64,000 nucleotides of DNA from positions 62,001 to 126,000 of the forward strand of contig JALKBU010004900.1 of assembly GCA_023091735.1 (NCBI GenBank), in the 5' to 3' direction. Origin of the DNA: Trichomonas tenax. Taxonomy: Eukaryota; Parabasalia; Trichomonadida; Trichomonadidae. Positions 19,042 through 27,856 of the stretch are shown piece after piece; within the stretch, counting starts at the first letter, position 1, and each line of letters starts with the position of its first letter. The notes under the pieces are model-generated. The model was not told the origin of the DNA. It ran no database searches and worked only from the letters and a program-made list of their open reading frames with translations. Made by a program: the position numbers and the translations under genes.

Positions 19042-20577
19042 ATGGAGTCCAAGGAGCAACGAATAGGCAATTACGTCCTTGGACAAACGCTCGGATGCGG
19101 CACCACTGGAAAAGTTAAGCTGGCGCAGAATATTCTTGATAACAGAAAATACGCTGTTAAAATTATAAAACGAGATTTCCTCGATACAAAACCTGAAATG
19201 TCCAAAAAAATCCACCGCGAAATTGCATTAATGTCATTCCTCGATCACCCGCATTTATTGAAACTCAACGAGTTTTTCGAATCACCTCGTCATCTTTATA
19301 TAGTTATGGAATACGCACCAAATGGTGAACTATTCGACTACCTCATCACAAGGAGAACCTGCACACCAGAAAAGGGATTGAGATTCTTTCGTCAAATTAT
19401 CTACGGCTTAGATTACCTTCACAGCCACGGCTTTTGCCATAGAGATCTCAAGCCTGAGAATATCCTCCTTGATGGCGCGAACCAATTGAAGATTGGAGAC
19501 TTCGGTTTTGCACGATGGATGAGATCTAACATCGCTGAGACATCGTGTGGCTCTCCACACTATGCATCACCAGAAGTTATTCGAGGCATCAAGTACGATG
19601 GAAGATGCGCTGACATATGGAGCAGCGGTGTTATTCTTTACACTTTATTATCAGGAAGTTTGCCATTTGATGATTCATCGATAAGAAATTTGCTTGCTAA
19701 GGTCAAAGTTGGCGAGTTTTACATGCCGAACTTCGATTTGCCAATTCAAGATTTAATTCAGAGAATTTTAACGGTAGATCCTGCGCAAAGAATCACAATT
19801 CCACAGATTAAGCAACACCCAGCGTTCAGAATGTACGTTCCTGAATCATACGTCTTTCCAGTTCCAATTCCACTTCCTTACATTCCAAATCCAATCGATA
19901 TCTCAGGAGTCGACGAGAGTATTTACAAGGTATTACTCAACCTCGGTTTCCAGTCTATTGACGACATCAAGGCCGAGTTAACATCAAGTCAACATAATAT
20001 GGCAAAGGTTTTCTACACAAAGTTGATGAACTATGTCTCTCTTCGCACATTCCCATGGCTTGACCTGCATAACTCGAATCTCGGAAAAATGGATGATCCG
20101 GAGAGTTTCATAATTCAACCCCAAGAAACTAACTTCCCATTATCTGCTGAACATTCTAATGATCCTTTCCGCCGTCACCAGCACGCTTGCAATCCATGTT
20201 CTTCTTCACCAGATCTTTTCAGTCTAGTCGATCGCACGATTTTTGTTCCTGTTGATGAAGTATCCAAACTCACTGAGTCACCAGCAGAAGAGCAAGAGTT
20301 TACTCTTGAAATTCTACTTGAATCCTTTATGGATGTCGCTCAAAAAGTCCTCACAACGTATGGATATGACTATTTCCATCCGAATGATGTCCAATTAATT
20401 GGAAGAAAGGACGATCCAGAGTGTTACATATTGTTTGACGCTCTTTGTTTCTCTGAGAACCAGATAGATGTCAAGCTTTCGCGATATATGGGTGAAGGCT
20501 CTGAGTTTGAACTTGTTATTTCGGCACTGACAGCTGATCTCCAGGAATTGCTTGGTGATGAATTTGCGACCATATAA
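19042..20577 (+). CDS. CAMKL-type Ser/Thr kinase, SAD/BRSK-like
   Basis: 511 residues from MESKEQRIGNYVLGQTLG; the frame upstream starts at a TTG. The kinase domain spans residues about 9-260 and is intact: glycine loop GCGTTGKV, catalytic lysine in YAVKIIKR, HRDLKPEN near 133, DFGFA near 153, and SPE in place of APE. A UBA-like segment follows at about 293-345 ('ESIYKVLLNLGFQSIDDI'), then a Ser/Pro linker and a C-terminal KA1-like fold at about 420-510. Kinase-UBA-KA1 is the AMPK-related/BRSK layout. Such kinases control polarity, cell cycle and energy responses and are activated by phosphorylation of a T-loop threonine, here in the AETSCGSPHYA loop. MARK or SNF1 are alternatives. Confidence 0.88.
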   Translation: MESKEQRIGNYVLGQTLGCGTTGKVKLAQNILDNRKYAVKIIKRDFLDTKPEMSKKIHREIALMSFLDHPHLLKLNEFFESPRHLYIVMEYAPNGELFDYLITRRTCTPEKGLRFFRQIIYGLDYLHSHGFCHRDLKPENILLDGANQLKIGDFGFARWMRSNIAETSCGSPHYASPEVIRGIKYDGRCADIWSSGVILYTLLSGSLPFDDSSIRNLLAKVKVGEFYMPNFDLPIQDLIQRILTVDPAQRITIPQIKQHPAFRMYVPESYVFPVPIPLPYIPNPIDISGVDESIYKVLLNLGFQSIDDIKAELTSSQHNMAKVFYTKLMNYVSLRTFPWLDLHNSNLGKMDDPESFIIQPQETNFPLSAEHSNDPFRRHQHACNPCSSSPDLFSLVDRTIFVPVDEVSKLTESPAEEQEFTLEILLESFMDVAQKVLTTYGYDYFHPNDVQLIGRKDDPECYILFDALCFSENQIDVKLSRYMGEGSEFELVISALTADLQELLGDEFATI

Positions 20578-20898
20578 TTTTTTTGTTTTTAAATTTAAAT
20601 TTTACGTTATTAGTTAATAGTGTTTAAGTCAAGATAGACCGACTTATCGGGATTAGGGTGTTCATTTAATCATTGTATTAACTGTTCAGTTTTCCATTCT
20701 CAAAAAATTATTTATATTGAATCGAGTTTATGATGAACAATGAAAGGTGTTTCATCCCCTGCTGAATTGAGTGATTGGCAGTATGTTTGTAATGTTCAAA
20801 ACCCTGTAAATATAAACTTAGAGAGATGTTTGCAAAATTTATGAGAGAAATAGAGTAGCCATCATATTGAAAGCTTAAAAATGTAAAAATAAGAAGAA
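20578..20898. other. Intergenic between the kinase and symplekin genes
   Basis: About 320 bases, with both genes on the plus strand. No initiator of the TCACTTTT type is visible close to the symplekin start. Nothing else was recognised. Confidence 0.4.
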
Positions 20899-23364
20899 AT
20901 GTTTACCAAAAAAGTGACAAAAATGACTCAAGAAACAAATGTTGGTTTAGATATGAAAGCTCTACTCGCCAAAATAGAGAAAGAAGGCGCATCCTCTGAC
21001 GTGAACTGGAAGAATATGGCATTAGTTTTCACAAATCTCGGTAAAACTGTGACAACATTGCCAGAAAAGGCTATAGAAGAAAGCATTTTCCTCCAAATGT
21101 TTGCAAGGCTATCACAACTCTTAGATACACACGCAGAAACGATTCCACTTCGTTGCAAAATTTTAATTATTATGATTCTCCAAAACTCTGCAATAATTCT
21201 GGCCAAAAAACAGTTTATCACACAAGTTGACATTGCTTTGAGTATCGTTACAGATCAATTTGAAAACGAATGCAACAAAGAAAGTCCAAATATTGGTTAT
21301 TTAATCTCTATCTTGGACTCAATCTTCCAATTTGTACGTTTCCAGATTGGTGATAACAAAGAATTCGTCGATTCAATAAATAATTTAAACAATATCGTAG
21401 GTAAACTCTCTGAATCTAAAAAACTTTCTCTCAGACACGCCTTGAGGTTTTCTATGGCCAAAAACGACCAAAATCATGCATTCATGGCATTTGAAAAAGA
21501 TCTACGTAAATTATTTGGTGCTTTAGGCGTTTCGACAAAATTAACACAGAGAATAACAAATATAATCCCACAACGTAACGTTAGAGATAACGATTTCCGT
21601 CTGAAGATCCAGAACATGCTTTCGCAGTTCCCTTCAGAGGCTGTTCTTGAGTTAGTCATTGATGGTTTCAAGAAATTCAATCCAAGTCCAAACTTTAAAC
21701 TTCCGGAAACAATCAACCAAACAATTCAAGAGATTATGCGTGCTGACCAAGAAGTCACTGAATTCGACATGCATGAAGTGAATATTGAAACATCAGCTTA
21801 TATCGTCGAACAAGGTCTCGAAAAAATGACACAAAGAATGAAATTCACGTCGCAGAAAGTTCAATCGCACTTCTTAGCGATGATTATTTGCACAACGGAT
21901 CAATCTGAAGGAGAATCATACTTAAAATGCACAGGCAAATGCACAGAAACCGCTATCAGATGTGCGAGTGCAGACCTCAATGCACTCCTTCCATTCCTTA
22001 TCAATTGGGTTGGATATGAGTTCGTTAAGAGTCCAAGAGAAAGATATGTTTTAATTGCCGAGAAAATCGCTGTTGCTATCTGCGCGAAGATCAGCGAAAA
22101 GGATGATGAAAAGGAAAGTGCTATCTTGGTATTCCTGAGATCATTACCAACAATAGATCCATCTATCTTCGTAGTTTTAGCTGACCAAGTCGACAAAAAT
22201 GCGATGGTTTCTCGAACAATTATTTTTGCAATGGCAAACGTTGTCCAGAACACACCACTTGTTCAAAAGGATTCTCTTGATGCTATTTTGCGTCTTTGCA
22301 CATCTCCTGATGCAACAATTAGAAAGAATGCTATTGATTTAATGATCAAGAATTTCCATGCTGGCAGATTGTTCGTTGATGATATTGAGAACCATGCAAA
22401 GAAGTACCTCGAAGAAGGTGCTGTCCAAGAAGATGCTCCAAGTGCAGAGAGATTCTTCAACATATATTTCGAAATTCTCAAAGAAGATGTCGACTTATTG
22501 CAGAAATTGCTCGAAATGTATGACAAGATGAATGAAGGCGTTCAAAAGAGTGTTAGATCTCATCTTATTACACAGATGCCACAGATTGGTTTCAACGTTG
22601 ATATCATCAAGAAACTATTCGACAACCAGACAGATAACAACATCAAGTTGATCCACTTCATCCTCGATAACCTATCTAAGATCAGCCAGATCCCAGCACA
22701 GATGACAACGCTCATCAAGGAGCAGTTCGAGAAGACAGACGATGGAAGATTCCTCATTCCTATCATCCCGACACTCACCGAAAACGAATTCTTCCAATAT
22801 ATTCCCACATTCCTCAAACTCAAGAACTCTGGTCTCAGGCGTGCTTTCGAGATTTACATCATGCAGAAGCTTTCCAAGCAGGCTAAGAACCCACGTGTGA
22901 ACTTGATCTCAGAACTACTCAAACCAATCGAAGCAAAGCCATACAAGAAGCAAATCATTGCTTTATACTTCTGTATGTCAAAGAAGGAAGTTATCGATTA
23001 CCCAATCATTGCAGCTGCTGTTAACAAATCTATGCCAACATCTGCTCAGCAGAAGAAGAACTTCGATCTCATATGCGAGCCTTTGTTGTTCATTGTCGAG
23101 GAATACAGCGAACACGCAAAGCATGTCGAAAAGTTATGTGAGAACCTCATCAAGTATGGTGTCCACAACAACGATTTCGCATGGCCAAAGATGATGCAGA
23201 TCTTCGAGAAGATCAACATGTTCAAGATCTACAGCTTACCACTAGAGAAGATAGAAGAAGTTGCAAAGAAGTGTCCGAAGCTTCTCACCTTCATGAAGAA
23301 CGATATACCAAAGAAGAAGGTACCAAAGAAGGTCGTCCAGTTGCTGGAGTCTCTTCAAGAATAG
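20899..23364 (+). CDS. SYMPK: Symplekin/Pta1-like mRNA 3'-processing scaffold
   Basis: 821 residues of helical HEAT-type repeats; an internal Met at residue 9 is an alternative start. The segment near 440-500 ('MVSRTIIFAMANVVQNTP', 'DATIRKNAIDLMI') and especially the C-terminal block ('FEKTDDGRFLIPIIPTL', 'FFQYIPTFLKLKNSGLRRAF') match the symplekin C-terminal domain, which in human reads 'RFLIPVLNGL..KEVIQALPKLIKL'. Symplekin holds CPSF and CstF together for cleavage and polyadenylation. The protein is shorter than human symplekin (about 1270). It ends in a very basic tail (PKKKVPKKVVQLLESLQE). The N-terminal repeat region is too divergent to align by eye, so the call rests mainly on the C-terminal half. 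Confidence 0.75.
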   Translation: MFTKKVTKMTQETNVGLDMKALLAKIEKEGASSDVNWKNMALVFTNLGKTVTTLPEKAIEESIFLQMFARLSQLLDTHAETIPLRCKILIIMILQNSAIILAKKQFITQVDIALSIVTDQFENECNKESPNIGYLISILDSIFQFVRFQIGDNKEFVDSINNLNNIVGKLSESKKLSLRHALRFSMAKNDQNHAFMAFEKDLRKLFGALGVSTKLTQRITNIIPQRNVRDNDFRLKIQNMLSQFPSEAVLELVIDGFKKFNPSPNFKLPETINQTIQEIMRADQEVTEFDMHEVNIETSAYIVEQGLEKMTQRMKFTSQKVQSHFLAMIICTTDQSEGESYLKCTGKCTETAIRCASADLNALLPFLINWVGYEFVKSPRERYVLIAEKIAVAICAKISEKDDEKESAILVFLRSLPTIDPSIFVVLADQVDKNAMVSRTIIFAMANVVQNTPLVQKDSLDAILRLCTSPDATIRKNAIDLMIKNFHAGRLFVDDIENHAKKYLEEGAVQEDAPSAERFFNIYFEILKEDVDLLQKLLEMYDKMNEGVQKSVRSHLITQMPQIGFNVDIIKKLFDNQTDNNIKLIHFILDNLSKISQIPAQMTTLIKEQFEKTDDGRFLIPIIPTLTENEFFQYIPTFLKLKNSGLRRAFEIYIMQKLSKQAKNPRVNLISELLKPIEAKPYKKQIIALYFCMSKKEVIDYPIIAAAVNKSMPTSAQQKKNFDLICEPLLFIVEEYSEHAKHVEKLCENLIKYGVHNNDFAWPKMMQIFEKINMFKIYSLPLEKIEEVAKKCPKLLTFMKNDIPKKKVPKKVVQLLESLQE

Positions 23365-23460
23365 AGGCTTTATTTGTGTTATTTAGATATAAAATATTTT
23401 CTATATTAATTAATCGTTTTCATTGTTGGCAAACATTAAAAAGGGAAGAAATGACATCCT

Positions 23461-23469
23461 TCACTTTTT
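23461..23469 (+). promoter_or_regulatory. Inr core promoter TCACTTTTT
   Basis: A perfect initiator match 25 to 33 bases upstream of the ATG at 23494. It supports a genuine short gene there. Confidence 0.65.
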
Positions 23470-23493
23470 ACAATCATAGTTTTCATTGTGGCA

Positions 23494-23661
23494 ATGGCGA
23501 ACAGCGTCCAGAACTCCTTCCAAATCGAAGTCATCCAGACGGATGAACAAGAACAAGAGATTATCGCTGAGCTTCCGAAGAAAAACAATAATTATATTGA
23601 TGTTGCTTTTGAAGAGGCTTCAGAGTACGAAGAATTGTACTTCAGTGACTACTCAATATAA
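23494..23661 (+). CDS. Small acidic protein, 55 residues
   Basis: The frame MANSVQNSFQIEVIQTDE... ends SDYSI at a TAA. It is strongly acidic (many Glu and Asp) with the short motif YEELYFSDY, and has no membrane segment. Support comes from a consensus Inr at 23461 and from clean coding composition. No family is recognised. A longer overlapping frame in another phase (23181-23546) begins inside the symplekin gene and is a shadow. Confidence 0.55.
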   Translation: MANSVQNSFQIEVIQTDEQEQEIIAELPKKNNNYIDVAFEEASEYEELYFSDYSI

Positions 23662-23970
23662 CCCTCTACTGTATTATAATTCTTGTTTGTAAATATTCTA
23701 TATCTAAAATTTTATATCTACAATTTTTTTCCACAGTGCGCAATAATATCTTTAACCATAGAGCAAGAGATTGGCTTCATAAGATTAGGATAAAGAAGGA
23801 AGATTCAAAGTAATTTGTTCAATAGATGAATATCCACTAGCTAAGGATCCATTTTGAATATAATATAATCCAGAATAGAAAGAATTTCATGCAAGATGAA
23901 TCTAAACAGCATCAAAAAGCTGATTGAAGTGAATATATTAAATAATTTTACAAAGGAAACAAAACATAAA
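23662..23970. other. Intergenic between convergent genes
   Basis: About 300 bases between the 55-residue gene (+) and the gene ending at 23971 (-). Nothing recognised. Confidence 0.4.
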
Positions 23971-24633
23971 TTAAGCTGTGCAGACAACAAACTCTGGGAA
24001 ACAGAGGTCCTCAGATTTCCCAACAGTTGTGAAATCTGAAATTTCTATCTTATCAAAATCGAATGGTCTCTGCACCTGGATTGTTTCCGCGTGATTTGGA
24101 TGATCTCGCTTGATAACACGTTGTTCAACTTTCGCAGACTTTGTTGAATCATAAAAAGTAATCTTAAATTCCTTTGCTGTGCAATTTAAGAGAGGGATCG
24201 CGTTAAATGAGAAAGAGTGAAGTCTCGTTTTTGTATCTGGGGCATAAGAAATAACTGGGTTTGTATGGGCAATGTATAAACCGTTAAATTCTGGAATTTC
24301 AGGCATATCAGTGATGTTTATTGATCCAGCCATGACTTTGATTGAGTCTGGAATCGAAATTGTGTGACGTGGATATTGGACATCTTTCAATAAAATGTCT
24401 ACATAATTGCCTTTCGGACATAAAGGCTTGAACTCAACCTTTTGTCCTTCCGTAACTTTGAATGATTTATTTGCTTCAGTAATCTTCTTATTTGTTTCGT
24501 CTAAATTTTTGAGAGTCTTGTTTAAGTTCTCTTCGAGGGCCTTTATCTGGTTTGCATATATTTTGATTCCTTCTTCTCTCGGAGCGTAATTGTATAATGT
24601 TCTAACTCTTTGACAAACAAGAAAATTAAACAT
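23971..24633 (-). CDS. Coiled-coil plus beta-domain protein of unknown function
   Basis: 220 residues. A coiled coil at about 28-58 ('QIKALEENLNKTLKNLDETN') is followed by a beta-rich domain of about 150 residues. That domain ends in strands 'FDFDKIEISDFTTVGKSEDL' and 'CFPEFVVCTA', a layout reminiscent of jelly-roll ligand-binding domains. I do not recognise the family, and no signal peptide or membrane helix is clear, although the N-terminus is mildly hydrophobic (MFNFLVCQ). The gene is divergent from the papain-fold gene: only 93 bases separate the two start codons. Confidence 0.75.
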   Translation of the reverse strand: MFNFLVCQRVRTLYNYAPREEGIKIYANQIKALEENLNKTLKNLDETNKKITEANKSFKVTEGQKVEFKPLCPKGNYVDILLKDVQYPRHTISIPDSIKVMAGSINITDMPEIPEFNGLYIAHTNPVISYAPDTKTRLHSFSFNAIPLLNCTAKEFKITFYDSTKSAKVEQRVIKRDHPNHAETIQVQRPFDFDKIEISDFTTVGKSEDLCFPEFVVCTA

Positions 24634-24726
24634 TATAAAAAAATTAACCCGCCACTTTTCACATACGTCACTTTTAGCAAATTACATGTCAATTTTCGAC
24701 TTCACTTTTCTTCATATTATTGCGAA
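24634..24726. promoter_or_regulatory. Compact divergent promoter with Inr sites and TTACATGTCA
   Basis: In 93 bases between two start codons lie plus-strand Inr matches TCACTTTTA (24668-24676) and TCACTTTTC (24702-24710), with an exact TTACATGTCA (24682-24691) between them. The second Inr would give a leader of about 23 bases for the plus-strand gene. Confidence 0.65.
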
Positions 24727-26298
24727 ATGACTGAAATGGGGGAAGTTGAACTTCTTAGAGAGGAATCAATTGAAAATAAGATTTCTCCAAGAAGGAAATA
24801 CATCATTTTATCAGTGACTTGCATTACTGCTTTTATATTTCTTGTATTTTTCTTTTTCGGTTTGAATTTCACAAAAGAGATTGAAATTCCTAAGAACACT
24901 TATAAGAAATTACCATCGAAATACTTTATTAGCAGTGAATACGCAACATCATTAAATATCGAAAGCAAAATTCAAAAATCATGGGTTCATACTGCAGTTG
25001 ATATAATGCAATCATTATATAAATACAATGGAATCAAGAAGGGCTACCTAAATTCTACTCAGTTTGTTAAATTCTCTACTCAATACATTTCAGAACAAAT
25101 CAATGTAATTTGTGCTCAAAATCCAACAATATCTCCATGCAATGAAGCAATTAGAAATGCTGGATTATCTCCATATCCTTCTGTTGATGATTTTGTTAAA
25201 TTTATCAAAAATTTCCCCAATGTTTTGATTCCAGAATCAGCATGTGTCTTAAAAGACAACAAATGTGAAGTTGACCAAAATGTCCACATTGATAGTCCAA
25301 TATCCTTTAAACTGACCGATTCAAAAATAGTTTCAACAATAGCACAAATGAAACATTTGTTGTACTCCACAGGTTCCCCTGTTGGCGTAGTTATGCCTAT
25401 GCCAGCAACAACATACATGTTTCCATGTGCAAACAAATTGGTTTCTGATACTGAAGTTTGCAAATCCAAAATGTCTGATTTCGGTCCTATAACATTTACA
25501 GAATCCTTCGAGGCAAATGGATCATCATGTTATCACAATGCTGGTAAGATGGCTACCGGTAATACGAGATCTATGGTATTAATTGGATGGGATGATGATT
25601 ATGTTGAAACTATTCCAACAAATATCACAATGCAGTCTCCATTCAAAGGTGCTCTCTTCTTCAAGGGAACTTGGGGATTAGCAGGTCATTCAAGAGAATA
25701 TTTAGCTGGAAAGCTTCCTAAATTAATTGAAAATATGATATGTCCAAATATATTCGATCCTTTAAACTATGTTCCAGCAGCAATTGATTGCTTCATCAAG
25801 AATAGTGGTGATCTAGCCAAATGCTCAAAAGATATAAGCAAATCAGGGGCAACTTCATTAGTTTGTATTAACAATAATTACTGCTCAGAAGGAAAAAGAT
25901 ATTTCTTAATTAGAGAGTCTAGTAACTCTCGTGCTGCTGAAATGATTATTAATTATGGTATAACATTCCCGAGCATCGGCAGTTATGACGGTGAAAAACT
26001 GGAGATTGTTGATTTGGGAATACCATTTAATCATATCTATCATGTTTTGGCACCAGAAGATCCCAAAGTCAACTCTAACGAATACTGCGGTCACATCGCT
26101 ATGTCCTATAAAGCAATACAAGGAATGCAGCAGATCACAGGACCATACACAGAGTCAGTTAAAGGTGTATCTCTCGAAGTTTCTTTCTCCGATGATTCAT
26201 ATCCAGGAGCAACTAAGAAGAAATGTCATGAATTCACAAAATCCTCAATGCATAATTTCGAGCCTATTGATACGAGTTATACCATTCTTGATTTATAA
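24727..26298 (+). CDS. Type II membrane protein with a papain-like fold lacking the catalytic residues
   Basis: 523 residues from MTEMGEVELL; the frame upstream starts at a TTG. Basic residues precede a single membrane helix at about 24-46 ('YIILSVTCITAFIFLVFFFF'), so the bulk is lumenal or extracellular. The lumenal part follows the C1A papain order: 'SWVHTAVDIMQS' (residues 85-96) aligns with the active-site helix CWAFSAVGALE, 'MVLIGWDDDY' (about 283) with HAVLIVGYDD, and 'FKGTWG' (about 312) with KNSWG. On this alignment the catalytic Cys is Ser85, His is Arg281 and Asn is Gly314, so it should be inactive as a cysteine protease. Many cysteines suggest disulphides. The fold call is by eye. 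Confidence 0.6.
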   Translation: MTEMGEVELLREESIENKISPRRKYIILSVTCITAFIFLVFFFFGLNFTKEIEIPKNTYKKLPSKYFISSEYATSLNIESKIQKSWVHTAVDIMQSLYKYNGIKKGYLNSTQFVKFSTQYISEQINVICAQNPTISPCNEAIRNAGLSPYPSVDDFVKFIKNFPNVLIPESACVLKDNKCEVDQNVHIDSPISFKLTDSKIVSTIAQMKHLLYSTGSPVGVVMPMPATTYMFPCANKLVSDTEVCKSKMSDFGPITFTESFEANGSSCYHNAGKMATGNTRSMVLIGWDDDYVETIPTNITMQSPFKGALFFKGTWGLAGHSREYLAGKLPKLIENMICPNIFDPLNYVPAAIDCFIKNSGDLAKCSKDISKSGATSLVCINNNYCSEGKRYFLIRESSNSRAAEMIINYGITFPSIGSYDGEKLEIVDLGIPFNHIYHVLAPEDPKVNSNEYCGHIAMSYKAIQGMQQITGPYTESVKGVSLEVSFSDDSYPGATKKKCHEFTKSSMHNFEPIDTSYTILDL

Positions 26299-26379
26299 AT
26301 ATTTGTATGTTAATCTTTTCCGAAAACATGACTTGTTTTTTTAAAGCAAAAATAACTTTATTACAAACAAAAATATGAA

Positions 26380-27762
26380 TTAAAATCCAATGTTGTTCTG
26401 AGAGAATAGAATAACTTCCTCTAACAGTTGTGACAGTGATCCAACTTCCAACGAGGTAGAATCTTTGAGTTCTTCGATCCAATCCATTAGGCTGCTGTTT
26501 TCAGAGAATGCAGACAACATTTTCAAATATTCATTATCATGTGGAAGTTTTGTAACGGTCAACAAAGCATTTAGAGCATATTTAAAGTCTTTTTGTCCGA
26601 GGAGTTCGATATTGTCAACTATCATATAATAGAAAGCAAGATCTCTTAAATGAATCAAAGTTGGTTGATTATTATAGGAATTATTGAGAAAGTCAATTGC
26701 TAAAGTTACTGAAGATATAATTTGTCTAGCATCATAATCAGCTTTTTCAACAATCATTTCAGCAAACTCATTATTGATGAACTCATCGGCGAGTTCTTCA
26801 TTGATGCTAATCATTAATGATATCAAGTAATAATGTGAAGCTCGGCGCAATGAATCAAAACTATGAAAAGAATCAATGATGAATTTCAAGATTGCATGAT
26901 CCAAGAAGTAATTTAATAAACTGTGATCCATTAGTAAAATTCCTTCAATTATAAGAAGAGTATCTGATAAAACATCATATGCTTCTGCTTTTGAGGAATA
27001 AGCATCGCAGTATTCAACAAATTTGTTGATTAAGTCATTTTTAACATAATATTTTGCAAAGATATCATTTGCCCAAACACAATTGTTCCATGCATGAGTT
27101 ATAAACTGAACAAAATCTGGTGGATGAACTCTATCAACAAATTGAAGCAAATTATTCATCACAGATAAAACTTCTTCATTTAATGAGGGATATAAGAAAT
27201 TAGACTGCATGCAGTTCGACATGAAAACAGCAACAGACACAATTGTATTAGCAGTAATATTATCTATAAATAATGAATTAAAAGCTGTCAAAATGTGTGA
27301 ATTCATTAATTCTCGACGACCATCCTGGTTCAAAACTAAACTGCAACATAGTTTTATAGTATCTTCACGAGGAAACGTTTCCTGAATAGCTTGTAAAAGA
27401 CCATTTCCTAATAAAAAGGAAATGCAACGCTTTGAACGAGAAAAAAGCATTAAAAGCTCGAATGAGAGTTCTTGTATATCTGTTGAATCGCTTCTAAAAT
27501 CATTTAAAAGATTGAATAAAAAATCAATTGGACAATTGTTGGCTACTATTGAGAAATTATCAATAACCCATCTCATAGCTTCTGTTTTCTCGTCAAAATC
27601 CTGACTATTGCATTTTTGCAATATTGATGGATCGAAATTTGTCTTGATCTCTTCAAGATCGTTGTTGATTTCTGTATTTGGCATTGAAATATTTGTTATC
27701 TCATCGACTAAATCTTTTGATTTTGAACTTTTTTTGTAAAGTTTGACATTGCTTATAGACAT
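26380..27762 (-). CDS. Armadillo/HEAT-like helical-repeat protein
   Basis: 460 residues, almost all helical with repeated hydrophobic pairs ('IQELSFELLMLFSRSKRCIS', 'TIKLCCSLVLNQDGRREL'), typical of armadillo or HEAT folds. The N-terminus is a basic, polar tail (KLYKKSSKSKD), loosely like the importin-beta-binding tail of importin alpha. The repeats do not show the conserved Trp-Asn pairs of importin alpha, so that identity is not claimed. Trichomonads have many such repeat proteins of unknown role. It is convergent with the papain-fold gene, 81 bases between stops. Confidence 0.7.
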   Translation of the reverse strand: MSISNVKLYKKSSKSKDLVDEITNISMPNTEINNDLEEIKTNFDPSILQKCNSQDFDEKTEAMRWVIDNFSIVANNCPIDFLFNLLNDFRSDSTDIQELSFELLMLFSRSKRCISFLLGNGLLQAIQETFPREDTIKLCCSLVLNQDGRRELMNSHILTAFNSLFIDNITANTIVSVAVFMSNCMQSNFLYPSLNEEVLSVMNNLLQFVDRVHPPDFVQFITHAWNNCVWANDIFAKYYVKNDLINKFVEYCDAYSSKAEAYDVLSDTLLIIEGILLMDHSLLNYFLDHAILKFIIDSFHSFDSLRRASHYYLISLMISINEELADEFINNEFAEMIVEKADYDARQIISSVTLAIDFLNNSYNNQPTLIHLRDLAFYYMIVDNIELLGQKDFKYALNALLTVTKLPHDNEYLKMLSAFSENSSLMDWIEELKDSTSLEVGSLSQLLEEVILFSQNNIGF

Positions 27763-27856
27763 TAAAGAAAAATAAGTATAACATAGAAGAATAACTTAAC
27801 TTCTACATTCAAAAGCTATTACATAGGTTAAATAACACAAACACATAATTTTATTA

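Noticed and set aside
26380..27762. Importin alpha as identity of the armadillo-like protein
   Set aside because: The basic N-terminus is weak and the conserved Trp/Asn cargo-binding positions of importin alpha repeats are not visible.
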